DNA of 5,051 nt, taken from contig JACORX010000377.1 of assembly GCA_016179165.1 (NCBI GenBank), forward strand, positions 1 through 5,051. Direction: 5' to 3'. The translations under genes were made by a program, and so were the position numbers. This DNA is from Candidatus Rokuibacteriota bacterium. Lineage in GTDB: Bacteria > Methylomirabilota > Methylomirabilia > Rokubacteriales > CSP1-6. Below, piece by piece: positions 1 through 5,051 of this stretch. The notes below the pieces were generated by a model that was not told the origin of the DNA, searched no databases, and saw nothing but the letters and a program-made list of their open reading frames with translations. Numbering within the stretch: the stretch's first letter is position 1; each line of letters opens with the position of its first letter.

Positions 1-1228
1 CCACAAGGCATCGCGGATGATCAACCGGGCGCTCATGTCGGGCCTCCTGTCAGTGGGGGTGGATGTCCAAGACCTGGGCGTGGCACCGGTTCCGGTCGTG
101 CGCTATCAGGTCGCCGCGCTGGGCCTTGCAGGCGGTACCCACGTGCGGAAGTCCCCCTATGATCCGCAGATCCTCGACATCAAGTTCTTCGACTCGCGGG
201 GACTCGAGGTGGCGCCGGACCGGGAGAAGGCGATGGAGCGCCTGTTCTTCATGGAGGACTTCGAGCGGGCGCCCATGGACGGCATCGGGACGCTGTCCTT
301 TCCACACGCCGGCACGGACCGGTACCGGGACGGGCTGCTGGGCTCAGTGGACCGCGAGGCGGTCCGCCGGACCGGCCTGCGGATGGTCCTCGACTACGCC
401 TTCGGCTCCGCGTCGTCCATCTTTCCTTCCGTGCTCGGCGCGCTCGGGGTCGAGGTCATCTCGCTCAACGCCTACCTGGACGAGACGAAGATCTCCAAGA
501 CCGCGGAGGAGTTCGAGCGCTCGCTGCACCAGCTGTCCAACATCGTCCGCACGCTCGGGGCGGATCTCGGGGTGCTCCTCGACACCGGGGGCGAGAAAGT
601 GTTTTTGGTCGACGAGAAGGGCGAGATCCTCGCGGGCGACCTCACGCTGGCCTTAGTCGCACTCCTGGTGATGCGCACGCGGCCGTCCGGCCGCATCGTG
701 GTGCCGGTCACCGCCTCGCGGGCGGTCGAACGCATGGCGGAAGAGCACGGGTTCCAGGTCACGCGCTCCCGCGGGACCGCGCGGGCGCTGACCGAGGCCG
801 CGCTGGCGCCCGACGTCGCGTTGGTAGGCGAGGAGATGGGCGGTTTGATCTTCCCGAGCTTCCACCCCGCGTTCGACGGGATGTCGGCAGTTGTGCGGAT
901 CCTCGAGATGATGGCGCGGCTCGACGTGCGGCTGCATCAGCTCTCGCGCGCCGTCCCCGAGACGTACGTCACGCGGCTCGAAGTGCCGTGCCCGGACGAG
1001 CGCAAGGGCGCGGTGATGCGGCGGCTGATCCAGGCGACCAAGGGCGCCAGCGTCGAGCTGATCGAGGGTGTGCGCGTGAGCATGGGAGATGACTGGGTGG
1101 CGGCGATTCCGGACGCGGACCGAGCGGCGTTCCATGTGGTGGCCGAGTCGGCCAATCGGGATCGTGCCCAGCGGCTGGCGGAAGAGTTCCGCGACCGCAT
1201 TACCGGCTGGAGAAAGGAGCCTGCGTGA
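1..1228 (+). CDS. Phosphomannomutase-like C-terminal region of a sugar-phosphate nucleotidyltransferase/mutase-type protein (5' partial, degenerate active site)
   Basis: The reading frame is open from base 2 (first codons read HKASRM) to the TGA at 1226-1228, so the ATG at 17 is internal and the true start is upstream. HKASRM followed by RALMSGLLSVGVDVQDLG matches the domain I segment of the alpha-D-phosphohexomutase superfamily, normally (GRD)S..S..M..AL..GL...G.DV.DLG. Later landmarks are IKFFDSRG, ADLGVLLD, VDEKGEIL, VGEEMGG (about 824-844), FDGM and HVVAES near the end. Three catalytic motifs are missing. The phosphoserine loop SASHNP is replaced by HVRKSPYDP (140-166), the metal loop DGDADR by DTGGEK (581-598), and the phosphate loop RPSGTEP by IPDADRAAF (1106-1132). 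From family knowledge, this pattern occurs in long proteins with an N-terminal mannose-1-phosphate guanylyltransferase-like domain. That domain would lie outside the window, so the fusion is inferred. It would make or sense nucleotide sugars in the cytoplasm. Mutase activity is unlikely. The gene overlaps tlyA by 4 bases. Confidence 0.85.
   Translation, partial: HKASRMINRALMSGLLSVGVDVQDLGVAPVPVVRYQVAALGLAGGTHVRKSPYDPQILDIKFFDSRGLEVAPDREKAMERLFFMEDFERAPMDGIGTLSFPHAGTDRYRDGLLGSVDREAVRRTGLRMVLDYAFGSASSIFPSVLGALGVEVISLNAYLDETKISKTAEEFERSLHQLSNIVRTLGADLGVLLDTGGEKVFLVDEKGEILAGDLTLALVALLVMRTRPSGRIVVPVTASRAVERMAEEHGFQVTRSRGTARALTEAALAPDVALVGEEMGGLIFPSFHPAFDGMSAVVRILEMMARLDVRLHQLSRAVPETYVTRLEVPCPDERKGAVMRRLIQATKGASVELIEGVRVSMGDDWVAAIPDADRAAFHVVAESANRDRAQRLAEEFRDRITGWRKEPA
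1213..1219 (+). promoter_or_regulatory. Strong Shine-Dalgarno site of tlyA
   Basis: AAAGGAG lies 5 bases before the GTG at 1225 and inside the end of the upstream gene. It is the best ribosome-binding site in the window. It supports GTG 1225 as the tlyA start over the in-frame ATG at 1240, which would be 20 bases away. Confidence 0.8.
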
Positions 1229-2100
1229 AGAAGGCGACCATGAAGAAACCGAACCCCGGAGCCGTGCAAGAGTCGAGGAGCCGGGGTGGGGGTGGCGGGC
1301 AGGCGAAGGTCAAGGAGCGTATCGACGTGGCGCTGGTGGCCCGGGGTTTGTGCGACAGCCGCGAAAAGGCGGCCCGCCTGCTCCTGGCGGGCGCCGTCAC
1401 CGTGGACGGGAAGCGCGTGGACAAGCCCGGCGTCTTGGTCGCCCCGAGCGCCGATCTGCGCGTGACCGCGCGGCCAAAGTTCGTGAGCCGGGGCGGCGAC
1501 AAGCTCGTGCATGCCCTGGACGCCTTCTCCGTCTCGCCCAAGGGGCGGGTCTGTATCGACGTCGGCGCGTCCACGGGCGGCTTCACGCACTGCCTGCTCG
1601 AGGCCGGCGCCTCTCGCGTGTACGCGGTGGACGTGGGGCAGGGACAGCTCGACGCGTCCCTTCGGGCCGACGGGCGCGTCGTGGTGATGGAGAAGACGAA
1701 TGCCCGCCAGCTGCCCGCGGACGCGTTCCCGGACGCGCCGGGTCTTGCCACGCTCGATGTCTCCTTCATCTCCCTCGAGAAGGTCCTGCCGTCCGTGTTC
1801 GCGGTGCTGACACCCGACGGGGTGGCTGTGGCGTTGGTCAAGCCGCAGTTCGAGATCGGCAAGGGGCTGGTGGGCAAGGGCGGAGTGGTACGAGACGCCG
1901 CCCATCACCGGATGGTCATCTCCCGCGTCGCCCGCTTTTGCGTCCTGCGCGGCTGGCACGTGCGGGGCGTTACGGCATCGCCGCTCAAGGGGCCCAAGGG
2001 CAACCGCGAGTTCTTCCTCCATCTGACGCGCGCGGGCCGCACGGCCCCGGACCTCGACGCGCTCATTGCCAAGGCGGCGGAATCCGCCGAACCCGCATGA
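1225..2100 (+). CDS. tlyA: TlyA family rRNA (cytidine-2'-O)-methyltransferase
   Basis: A 291-residue protein with an N-terminal S4 RNA-binding domain (about residues 31-80, ERIDVALVARGL through VTVDGKRVDKPG) and an FtsJ/RrmJ-like Rossmann methyltransferase domain (about 86-268). The SAM-binding motif is IDVGASTGGF (111-120). The family's K-D-K-E catalytic set appears as K93 in SRGGDKL, D178 in DVSFISL, K206 in LVKPQFE and E262 in NREFFL. TlyA enzymes transfer a methyl group from SAM to cytidine 2'-OH in 23S rRNA (C1920 region) and, in the longer type, also 16S C1409, near the intersubunit bridge. The older name 'hemolysin A' is misleading. The start is GTG 1225, chosen for its Shine-Dalgarno. 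This leaves about 28 Lys/Arg/Gly-rich residues before the S4 domain, longer than usual. The C-terminal tail (about 269-291) is also somewhat long, which might suit the dual-target type, but I cannot settle that. The gene overlaps its upstream neighbour (GTGA) and nadK (ATGA), so coupled translation is likely. Confidence 0.95.
   Translation: MKKATMKKPNPGAVQESRSRGGGGGQAKVKERIDVALVARGLCDSREKAARLLLAGAVTVDGKRVDKPGVLVAPSADLRVTARPKFVSRGGDKLVHALDAFSVSPKGRVCIDVGASTGGFTHCLLEAGASRVYAVDVGQGQLDASLRADGRVVVMEKTNARQLPADAFPDAPGLATLDVSFISLEKVLPSVFAVLTPDGVAVALVKPQFEIGKGLVGKGGVVRDAAHHRMVISRVARFCVLRGWHVRGVTASPLKGPKGNREFFLHLTRAGRTAPDLDALIAKAAESAEPA
2075..2089 (+). other. Small GC hairpin just before the nadK start
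   Basis: CGGCGG (2075-2080), loop AAT, CCGCCG (2084-2089) is a perfect 6-bp stem ending 7 bases before the nadK ATG. It occupies the region where a Shine-Dalgarno would sit, and no good Shine-Dalgarno is visible. It also encodes the Ala-Ala-Glu-Ser-Ala-Glu tail of TlyA, so it may be a by-product of codon use. Ribosomes terminating on tlyA would unfold it, which is consistent with coupled translation of nadK. Confidence 0.35.
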
Positions 2101-2954
2101 AGCGGATCGGCGTCGTCGCCAAGACCGATCGGGCGGATGCCCGTGAGGTCGTGGAGCGACTGCTCGCCTGGTGCGCGGAGCGAGGGCTCCAGCCGGTCCT
2201 CGAGAAGGAGACGGCGGGGCTCTGCCCGGACACCCAGGCGGCGACTGCGCGAAAGCCCGACCTGCCGGGACAGGTGGACCTGCTGCTCGTGCTGGGCGGC
2301 GACGGCACGCTGCTCTCCATGGCTCGGCTCGTTGGCGACCTGAGCGTGCCCATCCTCGGCGTGAATCTGGGCGGCTTGGGCTTTCTGACGGCCCTGACGA
2401 AGGAGGAGCTCTTCCCGGCTCTCGATGCCTTCCTCGCGGGTGGTCTCGTGATCGAGGAGCGCGTGATGCTCGCCGCACAGGTGTGGCGCCACGGAGAGCG
2501 GCTGTCGGAGTACGTGGCGCTCAACGACGTGGTGATTACCAAGTCGGCGATGAGCCGCATCATCAACCTGGCGGTGTCGGTGGACGGGCAGTTCGCCACG
2601 GCCTACCGCGCCGACGGGCTCATCATCTCGACACCGACGGGCTCCACAGCCTACTGCCTTTCGGCGGGCGGCCCGATCGTCTTCCCGACCATGCCCGCGG
2701 TCGTGCTGACGCCGATCTGCTCGCACACGCTCACGAACCGTCCGATCGTGCTGCCCGCGGACCAACGCATCGAGGTGACGCTCCAGTCCGACCAGGACGT
2801 GATGCTCACCCTCGACGGGCAGGTCGGCTTCGCCCTCAAGGAGGCCGACGTCGTGGCGGTCCATCAGGCGGCGGCGCGCATCCGACTCCTCCGCTTCCCG
2901 CAGAAGCACTTTTTCTCAGTGCTGCGGACCAAGCTCAAGTGGGGAGAGCGCTAA
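2097..2954 (+). CDS. nadK: NAD kinase
   Basis: A 285-residue cytoplasmic enzyme of normal length. It phosphorylates NAD to NADP using ATP (or polyphosphate in some lineages) and is the only known route to NADP in most bacteria. The ATP-NAD kinase motifs appear in order. GGDGT (67-71) carries the catalytic Asp69. NLGGLGF (90-96) follows, then ND (143-144) in ALNDVVI, YRADGLIISTPTGSTAY (170-186) with the NAD-binding and substrate-contact residues, SAGGPI (189-194), TPICSHTLTNRP (205-216), and LDGQ (239-242). The fold is an N-terminal alpha/beta domain followed by the C-terminal beta-rich domain. The start is ATG 2097, which gives MKRIGVVAK, the usual first beta-strand. It shares ATGA with the tlyA stop and lacks a good Shine-Dalgarno, so re-initiation by ribosomes finishing tlyA is the likely mode. 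No key residue appears to be missing. Confidence 0.97.
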   Translation: MKRIGVVAKTDRADAREVVERLLAWCAERGLQPVLEKETAGLCPDTQAATARKPDLPGQVDLLLVLGGDGTLLSMARLVGDLSVPILGVNLGGLGFLTALTKEELFPALDAFLAGGLVIEERVMLAAQVWRHGERLSEYVALNDVVITKSAMSRIINLAVSVDGQFATAYRADGLIISTPTGSTAYCLSAGGPIVFPTMPAVVLTPICSHTLTNRPIVLPADQRIEVTLQSDQDVMLTLDGQVGFALKEADVVAVHQAAARIRLLRFPQKHFFSVLRTKLKWGER

Positions 2955-2961
2955 AGTGGTC

Positions 2962-2978
2962 GGCCGGTGACGCCGGCC
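2962..2978 (+). other. GC-rich inverted repeat between nadK and recN
   Basis: GGCCGG (2962-2967), loop TGACG, CCGGCC (2973-2978) is a perfect 6-bp hairpin 7 bases after the nadK stop. A T-G wobble could extend it inward. It is followed by TGTGCCCC, not a T-tract, so it does not meet the pattern of an intrinsic terminator. It could protect the 3' end or attenuate transcription, or it may be chance in GC-rich DNA. The rest of the 72-base gap holds only weak promoter-like words. Confidence 0.4.
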
Positions 2979-2998
2979 TGTGCCCCGGGGGATACGTC

Positions 2999-3028
2999 TT
3001 GAGCCCGGCAGCTCCCGCGTCGTAGCAT
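2999..3028 (+). promoter_or_regulatory. Weak promoter-like pair before recN
   Basis: TTGAGC (2999-3004) resembles a sigma-70 -35 box and TAGCAT (3023-3028) a -10 box, with an 18-base spacer. Each matches 4 of 6 consensus positions. Transcription would begin at about 3035, a few bases before the preferred recN ATG at 3039. The -10 word overlaps the alternative ATG at 3027. Chance matches at this level are common, so this is a suggestion only. Confidence 0.2.
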
Positions 3029-3038
3029 GGCGTCCGCG

Positions 3039-4751
<1,713 letters not shown>

Positions 4752-4753
4752 TG

Positions 4754-4759
4754 TAAGAT
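4754..4759 (+). promoter_or_regulatory. Candidate -10 box for leaderless secA transcription
   Basis: TAAGAT fits the TAnnnT -10 pattern and ends 7 bases before the secA ATG at 4767. Transcription would therefore begin at or next to the A of the start codon. The surrounding bases (about 4752-4768) are clearly richer in A and T than the rest of the window. No Shine-Dalgarno is visible before secA, and no convincing -35 box was found in the recN end. Confidence 0.35.
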
Positions 4760-4766
4760 ACATCGT

Positions 4767-5051
4767 ATGCTGAACGTGCTCGTTCGCGCGATCTTCGGCA
4801 CCAAGCACGAGCGCGATGCCAAGCGCATGCGTCCGACGGTCGAGGCCATCAACGCGCTCGCCGCCGACTTGGAGCGCGTCTCGGATGCGGGCCTCCGGGC
4901 CAAGACCGGCGAATTCCGCAAGCGGGTTGCCGACGGCGCGCAGGTGGACGATCTCCTGGTAGAGGCCTTCGCCGTGTGCCGCGAAGCCGCGCGGCGGACC
5001 GTCCGGATGCGGCACTTCGACGTCCAGCTCATGGGTGGGATGGTGCTGCAC
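4767..5051 (+). CDS. secA: Protein translocase subunit SecA, N-terminal part (3' partial)
   Basis: The frame from ATG 4767 is open to the last base and gives 95 residues of a protein that is usually about 830-950 long. SecA is the ATPase that drives unfolded preproteins through the SecYEG channel at the inner membrane. The segment shows the characteristic SecA N-terminus. [11 protein letters not shown] is the amphipathic lipid- and SecY-contacting start. [26 protein letters not shown] (residues 28-53 region) matches the family's IN.L...[27 protein letters not shown] is followed by [15 protein letters not shown] (81-95), the nucleotide-binding Q-motif region. The Walker A motif (GEGKT in the family) should follow within about 20 residues, just outside the window. 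The start lies 15 bases after the recN stop with no Shine-Dalgarno, but a TAnnnT box sits at 4754-4759. Confidence 0.96.
   Translation, partial: MLNVLVRAIFGTKHERDAKRMRPTVEAINALAADLERVSDAGLRAKTGEFRKRVADGAQVDDLLVEAFAVCREAARRTVRMRHFDVQLMGGMVLH

Noticed and set aside
17..1228. ATG at 17 as the true start of the first gene
   Set aside because: The frame is open upstream, and the preceding codons (HKASR) match the conserved segment of domain I, so the gene starts before the window.
1089..2096. Apparent upstream extension of the nadK frame through the whole of tlyA
   Set aside because: The extension is an Arg/Gly-rich shadow of tlyA. The NAD kinase fold begins cleanly at MKRIGVVAK from ATG 2097.
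937..2478. Long minus-strand open frame of about 513 codons opposite the first gene, tlyA and nadK
   Set aside because: Its composition is Arg/Pro/Ala-rich with no recognisable domain, and it lies opposite three well-supported genes. Long antisense frames are expected in GC-rich coding DNA.
2983..2991. CCCCGGGGG palindrome in the nadK-recN gap considered as an operator or terminator stem
   Set aside because: It has no loop and no T-tract, and short G/C palindromes are expected by chance in this composition.

Overview
This window is a very GC-rich stretch of bacterial chromosome with strong G/C preference at third codon positions. All of its genes lie on the + strand and are tightly packed. 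They read as ordinary housekeeping functions: the 3' part of a nucleotidyltransferase/phosphomannomutase-type gene, a TlyA-type rRNA 2'-O-methyltransferase, NAD kinase, the DNA-repair ATPase RecN, and the first 95 codons of SecA. I saw no mobile element, CRISPR array, tRNA or rRNA, and no obvious intrinsic terminator. The organism is best described as a high-GC, probably environmental, Gram-negative-type bacterium. The gene order would fit Methylomirabilota/Rokubacteria or a deltaproteobacterial-type lineage, but this is a weak inference from style and order, not a measurement.

Layout: bases 1-1228 hold the C-terminal region of a phosphohexomutase-superfamily protein whose start is off the window. 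Its stop codon overlaps the GTG start of tlyA (1225-2100) in a GTGA overlap, with a strong Shine-Dalgarno just upstream. The tlyA stop overlaps the ATG of nadK (2097-2954) in an ATGA overlap. A short gap of about 72-84 bases with a GC-rich hairpin separates nadK from recN (3027 or 3039 to 4751). Only 15 bases separate recN from secA (4767 to beyond the window end). The first three genes are almost certainly one translationally coupled transcription unit. recN and secA may be read from the same transcript, from local promoters, or both.

The genes do not form one pathway. They cover sugar-nucleotide metabolism, ribosome modification, NADP supply, double-strand-break repair and protein export. 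The tlyA-nadK-recN linkage is a recurrent housekeeping cluster in bacteria.

The most interesting feature is the first gene. Its mutase-like domain keeps the overall fold signature but has lost three of the four phosphohexomutase active-site motifs, so it is probably catalytically dead as a mutase and may be regulatory or structural. A second point is a TAnnnT box 7 bases before the secA ATG with no Shine-Dalgarno, which suggests leaderless initiation. I found no convincing previously undescribed system here.
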